A DNA stretch of 13,851 bases from Nostoc sp. CHAB 5715 (GCF_020829685.1 NZ_JAIVFR010000057.1:1-13851), one strand, 5' to 3'. Numbered from the stretch's first letter, positions 1 to 7,878 are shown. The notes: generated by a model from the sequence alone, not told the origin. A program made the numbers and translations.

Positions 1-237
1 CAATACGCTTGGGTTAGCGCCAAAAACCTTAAATTGTGTAGGTTGGGGAGCCACTGCGCCCTTGCGGTTTCCCGACTTGTTCGCGCAGCGTCTCCCCTTG
101 GGAGAAGCAAGTGGCGTTTGAGGAACGTAGACGCCCGGAGGGCGGCTTCCCGGAGGGTAACCCAACATTTTCGGGGCTTTGTTGGGTTGCGCTTTGCTTA
201 ACCCAACCTAAAATTTTCCACAAAGCCAAGCGTATTG
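1..237. repeat. Inverted-repeat-bounded intergenic repeat element (MITE-like)
   Basis: The element starts CAATACGCTTGG (1-12) and ends with its exact reverse complement CCAAGCGTATTG (226-237). Nested inside are TAGGTTGGG (39-47) and CCCAACCTA (202-210). The core holds a small palindrome TCTCCC-CTT-GGGAGA (91-105) and the direct repeat CCCGGAGGG (134-142, 149-157). Cores of this type (GCGCAGCGTCTCC and similar words) are scattered between genes in Nostocales. A 66-codon reading frame on the minus strand (29-229) is only a translation of the repeat. Position 1 is the window edge, so a target-site duplication cannot be checked. It is most likely a non-autonomous mobile or palindromic repeat. Confidence 0.6.
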
Positions 238-246
238 AATTAAAAG

Positions 247-266
247 TGGTAAATCACCATTTACCA
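247..266 (-). terminator. Candidate intrinsic terminator of clpP
   Basis: TGGTAAAT-CACC-ATTTACCA forms a perfect 8-bp stem with a 4-nt loop. It starts 11 bp beyond the clpP stop codon. On the minus strand the stem is followed by C and TTTTAATT. The stem is A/T-rich and the T-run short, so it may be weak. Confidence 0.4.
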
Positions 267-276
267 ATCGTGACTA

Positions 277-888
277 TTAATTAAGAACAGCAACTGCTGG
301 ACGGCTACCAGCAGCGTGACGGTCAATCACTTGGTCAATCAAACCGTATTCTCTGGCTTCTTCTGGTGACATGAAAAAGTCACGTTCAGTATCCTCAGCA
401 ATCCGCTCAATTGGTTGACCTGTATGTTCAGCTAAATAGTCATTTAGCCGCCGCTTGTGGTATAGAATCTCCCGCGCCTGAATTTCAATATCAGTCGCCT
501 GTCCTTGAGCGCCGCCTAGAGGTTGATGAATCATAATCCGAGAATGAGGTAGACTCATCCGCTTACCCTTAGTACCTGCGCTGAGGAGGAAAGCGCCCAT
601 ACTCGCCGCTAATCCGGTACAAATTGTACAGACATCAGGGCGAATGTGTTTCATAGTGTCAAAAATGCCCATACCAGCCGTCACCGAACCACCGGGAGAA
701 TTGATGTACATATAAATGTCTTTCTCCGAGTCTTCGGCATCCAAATACAGCAGTTGGGCAACAATCAAGTTAGCAATGTTGTTGTCAACTTGTTGTCCCA
801 AAAAGATGATGCGCTCACGCAACAGCCGTGAGTAGATGTCAAAGGCGCGTTCGCCTCGACCCGATTGTTCAATAACGATAGGAATCAT
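277..888 (-). CDS. clpP: ATP-dependent Clp protease proteolytic subunit ClpP
   Basis: Serine protease subunit that assembles into heptameric rings and degrades proteins unfolded by ClpC or ClpX in the cytosol. The 203-residue protein is full length. The catalytic triad is visible: Ser96 in GLAASMGA, His121 in MIHQP and Asp185 in YGLIDQV. The INSPGGSV (62-69) and [11 protein letters not shown] (113-123) motifs are intact, so this is an active ClpP and not the inactive ClpR paralogue of cyanobacteria. The N-terminus [20 protein letters not shown] matches, as far as I recall, the separately transcribed cyanobacterial ClpP1 type; the paralogue number is not certain. No clpX or clpR lies beside it: upstream is a long gene-poor stretch and downstream a hairpin and a repeat, so it is probably monocistronic. 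The start ATG (886-888) is the only one that gives the family's N-terminus. Confidence 0.95.
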   Translation of the reverse strand: MIPIVIEQSGRGERAFDIYSRLLRERIIFLGQQVDNNIANLIVAQLLYLDAEDSEKDIYMYINSPGGSVTAGMGIFDTMKHIRPDVCTICTGLAASMGAFLLSAGTKGKRMSLPHSRIMIHQPLGGAQGQATDIEIQAREILYHKRRLNDYLAEHTGQPIERIAEDTERDFFMSPEEAREYGLIDQVIDRHAAGSRPAVAVLN

Positions 889-1354
889 GGAAGCGTGTTT
901 GTGGCTACTTTAAATACATTTTATCGGTGACAGCACTAAACTGGGGTTTATCTCTACTGTTCCCAAGCAGATAAATCAAACCTTTCTCGTTTTCTTTTGC
1001 CCAAAAAGAGTACAAAAGATGATTTTGCAATAATTTTAATTCCCTATGGCACTTTTTAACCGCAAAAGGTGTCTAAGAAAATATCCCATGAAGAACAAAT
1101 CAAAAACTCCAATCATCGCCAACCTCGTATCTCGGCATTTGCTGGACAACTTTGGCGATGTGGTGATTAAACTGATAACCGAAATTCAATTAGCTTTAGG
1201 AATTATGTTAATCATGTAACAATTTAAACATTTTTTTAGGATTTACCTCGGCAAATATCAAATTATTTTTGTTACATTCAGTAAGTCGATAAAACTCAAT
1301 GTATTCAGAATAACTAGTCATATTGGAAATGCTATCCATCCAGAGAGACGTGCC
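889..1354. other. Gene-poor interval between clpP and a small ORF
   Basis: It must hold the clpP promoter on the minus strand, but no convincing -35/-10 pair stands out. The only frame with coding-like composition is a 43-codon plus-strand ORF, ATG 1088 to TAA 1217-1219, beginning MKNKSKTPIIANLVSRHLLD. It has no clear ribosome binding site and I recognise no homology; it could be a small gene or a remnant. From 1220 to 1354 the sequence is A/T-rich. A 64-codon minus-strand frame (1208-1402) there looks like chance and overlaps the better small ORF at 1355. Confidence 0.4.
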
Positions 1355-1510
1355 ATGTTGGAAAAACTTGTACAAGCCGCCATCATCACCTTCTTGCTCC
1401 ACCTGATAGCAGGACTTAGCCCAAATACTTTAATTCAGTCAAAGACAGCATCACCTGTGCAAGAAACGCCACCAAATATTGTTAGCTTGCTATTGCGATC
1501 TTTTCAGTAA
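1355..1510 (+). CDS. Small hydrophobic protein, 51 aa, function unknown
   Basis: Short ORF starting ATG at 1355 and ending TAA at 1508-1510. It begins MLEKLVQAAIITFLLHLIAG, a good single membrane helix or uncleaved signal anchor over residues 5-20. A polar, Ser/Thr/Pro-rich stretch follows, and the last residues are VSLLLRSFQ. The purine-rich GAGAG sits about 8 nt before the ATG. Codon choice and the hydrophobic-then-polar layout look like a real secreted or membrane-anchored peptide. It is alone, 140 bp before the DUF255 gene and on the same strand. I do not recognise a family. The frame stays open upstream to 1220, but that part is A/T-rich and lacks a start with a binding site. Confidence 0.45.
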   Translation: MLEKLVQAAIITFLLHLIAGLSPNTLIQSKTASPVQETPPNIVSLLLRSFQ

Positions 1511-1623
1511 GAATTTTTCACAAATTGCATAGGTCTTACCCAAGGGATAATTCGCTCGTAGGATTTGTTGCTTATCTACATAGCCGTCTAGGCTAAGACT
1601 CTTGAGAAGAGGATAGACTGAGC

Positions 1624-1631
1624 AAGGAAGG
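1624..1631 (+). promoter_or_regulatory. Shine-Dalgarno AAGGAAGG bearing on the DUF255 gene start
   Basis: A strong purine run lies 7 nt before a TTG codon at 1639 but 19 nt before the ATG at 1651. Spacing favours TTG (four extra residues, MHLI). Family N-termini usually begin M-x-N-R-L-A, which favours ATG. The two signals disagree. Confidence 0.4.
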
Positions 1632-1650
1632 CAACTACTTGCATTTAATC

Positions 1651-3705
1651 ATGACTAATCGCCTTGCTGAAGCTAAGAGCCTCTATCTCCGCAAACACGC
1701 TGAAAACCCGATTGATTGGTGGTCTTGGTGTGATGAAGCACTTGCAACTGCAAGGGCGCAAAATAAACCGATTTTTCTCTCCATTGGCTACTCTAGTTGC
1801 CACTGGTGTACTGTCATGGAAGGCGAGGCTTTTTCTGATATTGCGATCGCCCACTACATGAATGCTAATTATCTTCCCATCAAAGTAGACAGGGAAGAAA
1901 GACCTGACCTCGATAGCATCTACATGCAAGCGTTGCAGATGATGAGTGGTCAAGGGGGTTGGCCTTTAAACGTATTTCTTTCCCCAGAAGATTTAGTGCC
2001 GTTTTACGCTGGTACTTATTTCCCTGTAGACCCGCGCTATGGTCGTCCTGGATTTTTGCAGGTGTTGCAAGCAATTCGCCGTTATTACGATACAGAAAAA
2101 GCAGAATTACAGCAACGCAAAGCTTTAATTATTGAGTCGCTGCATACGTCTGCGGTGTTGCAAGATGGTACAACAGATGAGCTTGAAGACCGTGAATTAC
2201 TCCGCCAAGGTTGGGAAACCAGCACAGGTATAATTACTCCTAGTCAATCTGGTAATAGCTTTCCGATGATTCCCTATGCAGAATTAGCACTGCGGGGAAC
2301 TCGATTTAATTTTGAATCTCGCTATGATGGCAAGCAAGTTTGTACTCAACGGGGATTAGACTTAGCGCTGGGAGGCATTTACGACCATGTAGGCGGTGGC
2401 TTTCATCGCTATACTGTTGACGCTACTTGGACAGTACCCCACTTTGAAAAAATGCTCTACGACAATGGACAGATTGTGGAGTATCTAGCTTCTTTATGGA
2501 GTGCAGGAGTAGAAGAAGCAGCCTTTGAGAGAGCGGTTGCTGGTACTGTACAATGGCTGAAGCGGGAAATGACCGCGCCTGAAGGTTACTTCTATGCTGC
2601 TCAAGATGCCGACAGCTTCATTGAACCCACGGCAGTAGAACCAGAAGAAGGAGCCTTTTACGTCTGGAGTTACAACGAGCTTCAACAATTGTTAACTCCT
2701 GAAGAACTAAAGGAATTAGAACAATTTTCTGTGACACCTAACGGCAACTTTGAAGGACGTAATGTTTTACAAAGGCGCTATTCTGGGCAACTGAGTGCAA
2801 CGGTAGAAACGGCTCTGAGCAAGCTGTTTACCGCTCGTTATGGCGTTAGTTCTGAGTCTTTAGAAACTTTTCCCCCGGCTTGTAACAACCAGGAAGCAAA
2901 AACCACTAACTGGCCAGGTCGCATTCCCTCAGTGACAGATACGAAGATGATTGTTGCTTGGAATAGCTTGATGATTTCTGGGCTAGCTAGGGCTGCTGGG
3001 GTTTTCCAAGAACCGTTATATCTGGACTTAGCAGCACGAGCAGCGAATTTTATCTGGGAAAATCAGTTTGTAGATGGGCGTTTTCAGCGACTCAACTATC
3101 AAGGAGAACCAACCGTTTTAGCGCAGTCTGAAGATTACGCCTTTTTTATTAAAGCTCTCCTGGATTTACAAGCTTCCAACCCTGAGCATAAGCAATGGCT
3201 AGAAAAAGCGATCGCTATCCAAGATGAATTCAACGAATTTCTTTGGAGTGTAGAGTTAGGTGGTTACTATAACACATCAAGTGATTCTAGTCAAGATTTA
3301 ATTGTAAGAGAGCGCAGTTATGCTGATAATGCTACACCATCAGCTAATGGAATTGCGATCGCTAACCTTGTTCGTCTCGCTCTACTCACTGATAATCTAG
3401 ATTATTTGGATTTAGCGGAACTTGGTTTGAAAGCTTTTAGGAGTGTAATGCATCGCGCTCCCCAAGCAAGTCCTAGTTTATTTACAGCGTTGGATTGGTA
3501 TCGTAATTCTACCTTGATTCGCAGCACCACTAAGCAAATAAACTCTCTGATCCCCAAGTTTTTACCAACGGCTGTGTTTGCCATAACATCTGATTTACCA
3601 GAGGGAAGTGTTGGGTTAGTTTGCCAAGGTTTGAAATGTCTTGCACCAGCAGAAAGTGTAGAGCATTTATTGCAGCAAGTCCAGAAAAGTCAGGTGAGGG
3701 CGTGA
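1651..3705 (+). CDS. DUF255 / YyaL-family thioredoxin-fold protein (spermatogenesis-associated protein 20-like)
   Basis: Large cytosolic protein (684 aa from ATG 1651; 688 if TTG 1639 is used), full length for the family. The N-terminal thioredoxin-like domain (about 1-165) begins MTNRLAEAKSLYLRKHAENP and carries the redox motif CHWC at 50-53 within GYSSCHWCTVM, followed by KVDREERPDLD (about 78-88) and GGWPLNVFLSP. The remainder is an alpha/alpha-barrel (six-hairpin, epimerase-like) domain with the family signature GGIYDHVGGGFHRYTVD at about 241-257 and PHFEKMLYDNGQ just after it. The biochemical activity of the family is not settled; a redox role and sugar-linked roles have been suggested. 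Nothing here points to a partner: the next gene is a toxin on the other strand. No frameshift or truncation was seen. HIP1 sites inside the gene (1843, around 3209 and 3357) match the host's base use. Confidence 0.92.
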   Translation: MTNRLAEAKSLYLRKHAENPIDWWSWCDEALATARAQNKPIFLSIGYSSCHWCTVMEGEAFSDIAIAHYMNANYLPIKVDREERPDLDSIYMQALQMMSGQGGWPLNVFLSPEDLVPFYAGTYFPVDPRYGRPGFLQVLQAIRRYYDTEKAELQQRKALIIESLHTSAVLQDGTTDELEDRELLRQGWETSTGIITPSQSGNSFPMIPYAELALRGTRFNFESRYDGKQVCTQRGLDLALGGIYDHVGGGFHRYTVDATWTVPHFEKMLYDNGQIVEYLASLWSAGVEEAAFERAVAGTVQWLKREMTAPEGYFYAAQDADSFIEPTAVEPEEGAFYVWSYNELQQLLTPEELKELEQFSVTPNGNFEGRNVLQRRYSGQLSATVETALSKLFTARYGVSSESLETFPPACNNQEAKTTNWPGRIPSVTDTKMIVAWNSLMISGLARAAGVFQEPLYLDLAARAANFIWENQFVDGRFQRLNYQGEPTVLAQSEDYAFFIKALLDLQASNPEHKQWLEKAIAIQDEFNEFLWSVELGGYYNTSSDSSQDLIVRERSYADNATPSANGIAIANLVRLALLTDNLDYLDLAELGLKAFRSVMHRAPQASPSLFTALDWYRNSTLIRSTTKQINSLIPKFLPTAVFAITSDLPEGSVGLVCQGLKCLAPAESVEHLLQQVQKSQVRA

Positions 3706-3807
3706 AATAGTTTTATTTCTCCCAACTAGAATGTTACCAGCAGGTCATCCAGTCCCGATCGCAACTTTCTGCGCGGTTGCTCATTTTACCCCGTATAGTG
3801 ATGATGC

Positions 3808-4230
3808 CTAAACAGACCAAGGATTAACCATTAGAACCCCTGTCCCAGCAAAATCTTTTTCGTTACGGGTAACAAGTGATAAATAGTTATGAATTGCAAT
3901 CGCTGCAATAAGAGAATCCATGAGAGGTAGAGGTCGCCCATTCTGTTCTAGTTGCCCAACTAAATTTCCCCACAACAACATTGTTGAGAAATCTATATTT
4001 AAGATTCTTTGTTGAAAGCGATTGGGCAGGGTTTCATTCACCCAAGTTGTTAGAGATTCTTTCCGCTTAGATGCAGTAATTTTGCTGATACCTTTAGCAA
4101 TTTCGCCAATTGTGATGACGCTAAGGTAAAGTTTTTCTGGCACTTGGGCATCTAGCCAATCTAAAACTTGTTGATTTGGTTGTTTGGCAACAAGTTCGGA
4201 AATCAGGCAGGTATCAAGGAGATAAGTCAT
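3808..4230 (-). CDS. vapC: VapC-family PIN-domain toxin (type II toxin-antitoxin)
   Basis: Predicted Mg-dependent ribonuclease toxin of 140 residues, the normal size for VapC/FitB-type PIN proteins. The acidic active-site residues are all in place: Asp6 in YLLDTCLISE, Glu12, Glu43 in GEIAKGI, Asp105 in LMDSLIAA and Asp126 in RNEKDF. The ending GVLMVNPW is also typical. Known VapC toxins cut tRNA or rRNA and are held inactive by the cognate antitoxin; the target here cannot be read from sequence. The ATG overlaps the antitoxin stop as ATGA (4227-4230), so the two are translationally coupled with the antitoxin first. Nothing suggests inactivation. Confidence 0.9.
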   Translation of the reverse strand: MTYLLDTCLISELVAKQPNQQVLDWLDAQVPEKLYLSVITIGEIAKGISKITASKRKESLTTWVNETLPNRFQQRILNIDFSTMLLWGNLVGQLEQNGRPLPLMDSLIAAIAIHNYLSLVTRNEKDFAGTGVLMVNPWSV

Positions 4231-4448
4231 GGAGTGAAGGCATTGCGGGGAAGGGTGCGATCTCGACTAAGGTCAAGTTCTTCGGTGAGTTCAGCCAGGG
4301 GGGATTGACGGAAAAACTCTGAGATTTTGCTTGGTTGATCTAGGTGGGTGTTATGTATAGTCAGGCTTTGGGCAAGGAGTTGGATGATGTACAGTTTATC
4401 GTTGGGGGAAAGCTGAAGGAGTTGTTGTTCGAGTTCTTGGATAGCCAT
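4227..4448 (-). CDS. vapB: VapB-like antitoxin of the VapC module
   Basis: 73-residue protein immediately upstream of the PIN toxin, overlapping it by 4 bp, which is the classic antitoxin-first layout. The N-terminal half, MAIQELEQQLLQLSPNDKLY onward, is an amphipathic helical segment of a kind common in cyanobacterial antitoxins. The C-terminal half (about 40-73) is polar and charged, with SPLAELTEELDLSRDRTLPR, and is expected to be disordered alone and to wrap around the toxin. No clear AbrB, MazE or ribbon-helix-helix fold can be asserted by eye, so the DNA-binding class is uncertain and the symbol is used in the broad sense. A perfect 26-bp inverted repeat lies 10 bp before the ATG and could be its own operator. 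Confidence 0.8.
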   Translation of the reverse strand: MAIQELEQQLLQLSPNDKLYIIQLLAQSLTIHNTHLDQPSKISEFFRQSPLAELTEELDLSRDRTLPRNAFTP

Positions 4449-4458
4449 GATCGGGTTT

Positions 4459-4484
4459 AAGTAGAAGATAAATTTATTCTACTT
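4459..4484. promoter_or_regulatory. Perfect inverted repeat in the vapBC promoter region, candidate operator
   Basis: AAGTAGAA (4459-4466), 10 nt, TTCTACTT (4477-4484). On the minus strand it includes a -10-like TAGAAT (4476-4481) just before the antitoxin start at 4448. It sits where type II antitoxins usually autorepress. It also lies 58 bp before the divergent mobA start. Confidence 0.45.
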
Positions 4485-4541
4485 TCAACGTCAGAGGTTA
4501 ATTTAGTTTGACTCGTTTTTTACCCTCTATTTTTTTGACGA

Positions 4542-5144
4542 ATGACTATTAACTCATGTAGCAAATTAACCGCCATTGTATTAGCAGGCGGTAAGAGTTC
4601 TCGGATGGGTCAGGATAAAGCCTTGATTCCCATTCAAGGAGTGCCGTTGTTACAGCGAGTTTGTAGCATTGCTCAAAGCTGTGCCAATACTGTTTATGTA
4701 GTAACTCCCTGGCCAGAACGCTATCAAGATTTGCTTTTGCCTGGTTGTCAGTTTATTCGGGAAGTACCTTTATCTGGAGAATCTCTCGCCCACGGGCCTC
4801 TAGTTGGGTTTGCCCAAGGACTAGCCGAAGTGCAAACAGAATGGGTGCTGTTGCTAGCTTGCGATTTGCCGAGGTTGCGGGTTGAGGTGTTGCAAGATTG
4901 GGTAACTAGACTTGATAGCGTGGGCGATAATGCGATCGCAGCTTTAGCTAATCATCCTAAAGGTTGGGAACCTCTATGTGGTTTCTATCGCCGTCGCTGT
5001 TTGCCACAACTTTTAGAGTTTATCAACCAAGGGGGGCGATCGTTTCAGCAGTGGCTTCGGCAATATCCTGTAGAAGTTTTGCCCTTAGCAGAATCAGAAA
5101 TGCTGTTTAACTGTAATACACCAGAAGACTTGGCTTTAAGTTAA
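4542..5144 (+). CDS. mobA: Molybdenum cofactor guanylyltransferase MobA
   Basis: Transfers GMP from GTP to Mo-molybdopterin, giving the guanine dinucleotide cofactor (bis-MGD) used by enzymes such as cyanobacterial nitrate reductase; cytosolic. The 200 residues are full length. The nucleotide-binding loop LAGGKSSRMGQDKA (14-27) is exact for the family, followed by HGPLVGF (84-90), the metal-binding ACDLP (106-110), EPLCGFYRR (143-151) and the C-terminal FNCNTPEDL (189-197), the usual MobA ending. The first ATG (4542) lies a few residues before the conserved strand. No other cofactor-biosynthesis gene is nearby, so it stands alone, divergent from vapBC. Confidence 0.93.
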   Translation: MTINSCSKLTAIVLAGGKSSRMGQDKALIPIQGVPLLQRVCSIAQSCANTVYVVTPWPERYQDLLLPGCQFIREVPLSGESLAHGPLVGFAQGLAEVQTEWVLLLACDLPRLRVEVLQDWVTRLDSVGDNAIAALANHPKGWEPLCGFYRRRCLPQLLEFINQGGRSFQQWLRQYPVEVLPLAESEMLFNCNTPEDLALS

Positions 5145-5180
5145 CATTAGTCTCCAACAGAGGCGCACGTTAAAAATTTA

Positions 5181-5257
5181 ATTGCGAATTGCGTTAGCGT
5201 AGCGGAGCGTTCGCTTTTAGCGTCTCCAAGAGTTGCCCATTGCGAATTGCGAATTGG
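5181..5257. repeat. Intergenic repeat: ATTGCGAATT units around a GCGTAGCGGAGCG-type core
   Basis: ATTGCGAATT at 5181 recurs as a double copy at 5239-5257. Between them lies GCGTTAGCGTAGCGGAGCG followed by TTCGCTTTTAGCGTCTCC, a dispersed word in Nostocales intergenic regions and related to the core of the element at 1-237 (GCG-AGCGTCTCC). It fills the space between mobA and the end of the WD40 gene. Confidence 0.6.
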
Positions 5258-5259
5258 TT

Positions 5260-7878
5260 TCATTTTTGCGTGCCAATACCATCGCACAAGTGCCTGTCAC
5301 TCTCGCTAACATTTGCATTAGGATTATTTTGTAAATAATTCCGCACCCAATCACAACTGCTCCCCATTAAAGAATCTAACTCAAAATCTGGAAGATTCCA
5401 GAGTTTGATCGTGTTGTCAACACTGCCAGAAGCCAATGTCTTGCCGTCGGGGCTAAAACTGACGCTCATGACATAGCTATCATGCCCCTTGAGGGTGCGG
5501 ATTTCCTTTCCTGTCTCTAGATTCCAGAGTTTGATCGTCTTGTCCCAACTGCCAGAAGCCAATGTCTTGCCGTCGGGGCTAAAACTGACGCTATAGACAT
5601 AGCCATCATGCCCCTTGAGGGTGCGGATTTCCTTTCCTGTCTCTAGATTCCAGAGTTTGATCGTCTTGTCCGAACTGCCAGAAGCCAATGTCTTACCGTC
5701 GGGGCTAAAACTGACGCTTGTGACACCGTCATTATGCCCGGTGAGGGTGCGGATTTCCTTTCCTGTCTCTAGATTCCAGAGTTTGATCGTCTTGTCCGAA
5801 CTGCCAGAAGCCAATGTCTTACCGTCGGGGCTAAAACTGACGCTATAGACATAGTTATTATGCCCGGTGAGGGTGCGGATTTCCTTTCCTGTCTCTAGAT
5901 TCCAGAGTTTGATCGTCTTGTCCCAACTGCCAGAAGCCAATTTCTTGCCGTCGGGGCTAAAACTGACGCTATAGACAACAACGTTATTATGCCCGGTGAG
6001 GGTGCGGATTTGCTTTCCTGTCTCTGGATTCCAGAGTTTGATCGTGGTGTCCGAACTGCCAGAAGCCAATATCTTGCCATCGGGGCTAAAACTGACGCTA
6101 TAGACAACGTTATTATGTCCCTTGAGGGTGCGGATTTCGTTTCCTGTCTCTAGATTCCAGAGTTTGCTCGTGCTGTCATAACTGCCAGAAGCCAATGTCT
6201 TGCCGTCGGGGCTGAAACTGACGCTTGTGACAATCCTATAATCTCCGTTGAGGGTGCGGATTTCCTTTCCTGTCTCTAGATTCCAGAGTTTGATCGTCTT
6301 GTCCCAACTGCCAGAAGCCAATGTCTTGCCGTCGGGGCTAAAACTGACGCTCATGACATAGCTATCATGCCCCTTGAGGATGCGGATTTGCTTTCCTGTC
6401 TCTAGATTCCAGAGTTTGATCTTGCTGAAATAATTGCCAGAAGCCAATGTCTTACCGTCGGGGCTAAAACTGACGCTTGTGACAGAGCTAAACTCATTAT
6501 ACTCGGTGAAGGTGCGGATTTCCTTTCCTGTCTCTAGATTCCAGAGTTTGATCGTGCTGTCAGAACTGCCAGAAGCCAATGTCTTGCCGTCGGGGCTAAA
6601 ACTGACGCTATAGACACGCCCATTATGCCCGGTGAGGGTGCGGATTTGCTTTCCTGTCTCTAGATTCCAGAGTTTGATCGTCTTGTCCGAACTGCCAGAA
6701 GCCAATGTCTTACCGTCGGGGCTAAAACTGACGCTATCGACACCGTCATTATGCCCCTTGAGGGTGCGGATTTGCTTTCCTGTCTCTAGATTCCAGAGTT
6801 TGATCGTCTTGTCCCAACTGCCAGAAGCCAATGTCTTACCGTCGGGGCTAAAACTGACGCTATCGACACCGTAATTATGCCCGGTGAGGGTGCGGATTTG
6901 TTTTCCTGTCTCTAGATTCCAGAGTTTGATCGTCTTGTCAACACTGCCAGAAGCCAATGTCTTACCGTCGGGACTAAAACTGACGCTATAGACACGCCCA
7001 TTATGCCCGGTGAGGGTGCGGATTTGCTTTCCTGTCTCTAGATTCCAGAGTTTGATCGTCTTGTCCCAACTGCCAGAAGCCAATTTCTTGCCGTCGGGGC
7101 TAAAACTGACGCTATAGACATAGTTCTTATGTCCCTTGAGGGTGCGGTTGCGTTCTCCTCCTAAACTTACCTGCAAGGCATTCATTACCTCTGGGTTAGT
7201 TGTATGTTGGCTTTGCAGAATTTTTCCCGCCTTGATTGCTTGGACAAAAGCCTCTAATTGTTTATGTTCATTAAATAGAGACAAAGAATATCGACCAAGA
7301 GATTCGGCTTGATTGAGTTCCGATTGGTTTTTCTGATTCGATGCCGTCAAACTCAATCCACCGCTAATTACCATCGCCACCAAAGAACCAGCCGCAATCC
7401 CCCAGGCGGTTCTGATTTTGCGCTTTCTGCGAGCTGCTTCGGCTTGTGTGTTGCGATTACGTTCTTGGATACTCTGTTCAATAAATTCTTGCTCATCAAT
7501 TAAGTTTTCTGGTTCTTGTGTGTTGCGATCGCCCACCTGAGCGCCCTTAACTTCTCCTTGAAACACTGTATTATATTTACCTGCTGCTGACTCTTCAGGT
7601 TTTAACTGTTTCAGCAACTCCTGCGCTAACTTAATAATTTCTGCATCTTTATCAGCACCAGCTTCCGCTAATTTCTTTTTAAGTGGTGCTTCATAGGTTT
7701 CAGGATCTGTTTCGTGTTCTTCCAGAACCATTTCTGCTTTTGGTTCACTTTCAAATCTCTTCTTAATCAAGGTTTTTAACCCCTGATAGGCATCTTTAAC
7801 AGCTGTTCCTGCGGTATCTTTAGTAGCAGCGATCGCACCAGCACCTAAAGCCGCAATAATCATAGAAACAGGTTCCAT
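5260..7878 (-). CDS. Membrane WD40-repeat receptor-like protein: helical effector-type domain, RHIM/amyloid-like motif, one TM helix, 14 WD40 repeats
   Basis: 872 residues. Residues 1-95: helical domain starting [20 protein letters not shown], then [17 protein letters not shown] and ...[17 protein letters not shown] recall similar modules at the N-termini of actinobacterial and cyanobacterial signalling proteins. Residues 105-121: [17 protein letters not shown], resembling RHIM/NLR-associated amyloid motifs (core QVGD-N). Residues 150-156 are basic (RRKRKIR), then a membrane helix at about 157-178. Residues 180-245: helical linker typical of STAND-WD40 proteins. Residues 246-834: 14 WD repeats of 42 residues (units 6 and 10 have 44 and 43), i.e. 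two seven-bladed propellers. The tail contains [14 protein letters not shown]. No NTPase, caspase or TIR domain is present. The ATG has GAGGA about 8 nt upstream. It most likely acts as a sensor or scaffold; ligand and partner are unknown. Confidence 0.85.
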   Translation of the reverse strand: MEPVSMIIAALGAGAIAATKDTAGTAVKDAYQGLKTLIKKRFESEPKAEMVLEEHETDPETYEAPLKKKLAEAGADKDAEIIKLAQELLKQLKPEESAAGKYNTVFQGEVKGAQVGDRNTQEPENLIDEQEFIEQSIQERNRNTQAEAARRKRKIRTAWGIAAGSLVAMVISGGLSLTASNQKNQSELNQAESLGRYSLSLFNEHKQLEAFVQAIKAGKILQSQHTTNPEVMNALQVSLGGERNRTLKGHKNYVYSVSFSPDGKKLASGSWDKTIKLWNLETGKQIRTLTGHNGRVYSVSFSPDGKTLASGSVDKTIKLWNLETGKQIRTLTGHNYGVDSVSFSPDGKTLASGSWDKTIKLWNLETGKQIRTLKGHNDGVDSVSFSPDGKTLASGSSDKTIKLWNLETGKQIRTLTGHNGRVYSVSFSPDGKTLASGSSDSTIKLWNLETGKEIRTFTEYNEFSSVTSVSFSPDGKTLASGNYFSKIKLWNLETGKQIRILKGHDSYVMSVSFSPDGKTLASGSWDKTIKLWNLETGKEIRTLNGDYRIVTSVSFSPDGKTLASGSYDSTSKLWNLETGNEIRTLKGHNNVVYSVSFSPDGKILASGSSDTTIKLWNPETGKQIRTLTGHNNVVVYSVSFSPDGKKLASGSWDKTIKLWNLETGKEIRTLTGHNNYVYSVSFSPDGKTLASGSSDKTIKLWNLETGKEIRTLTGHNDGVTSVSFSPDGKTLASGSSDKTIKLWNLETGKEIRTLKGHDGYVYSVSFSPDGKTLASGSWDKTIKLWNLETGKEIRTLKGHDSYVMSVSFSPDGKTLASGSVDNTIKLWNLPDFELDSLMGSSCDWVRNYLQNNPNANVSESDRHLCDGIGTQK
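5377..7143 (-). repeat. Fourteen near-identical 126-bp tandem units encoding WD40 repeats
   Basis: The units are 126 bp, with a 6-bp insertion in unit 6 and 3 bp in unit 10. Long stretches are identical at DNA level, including synonymous sites, for example the codons of [15 protein letters not shown] and [11 protein letters not shown]. Units 7 and 14 share an identical run across GHDSYVM; units 2 and 5 share GHNGRVY. This indicates recent duplication or gene conversion between units. Confidence 0.9.

Noticed and set aside
29..229. 66-codon minus-strand ORF
   Set aside because: It is a translation of the intergenic repeat element at 1-237; the peptide is of the Ser/Gly-rich type produced by such repeats.
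1208..1402. 64-codon minus-strand ORF
   Set aside because: No binding site, no recognisable family, and it overlaps the better small ORF at 1355-1510.
3704..3719. GAAATA-GTTT-TATTTC hairpin after the DUF255 gene
   Set aside because: The stem is only 6 bp and nearly all A/T, so it is too weak to call a terminator.
5615..6874. Plus-strand and shifted minus-strand ORFs across the WD40 gene
   Set aside because: They are shadows created by the repeated DNA and show the same peptide in each copy.
5377..7143. CRISPR-like regular repetition
   Set aside because: The 126-bp units are contiguous and in frame, encoding WD40 blades; there are no short repeats with unique spacers.
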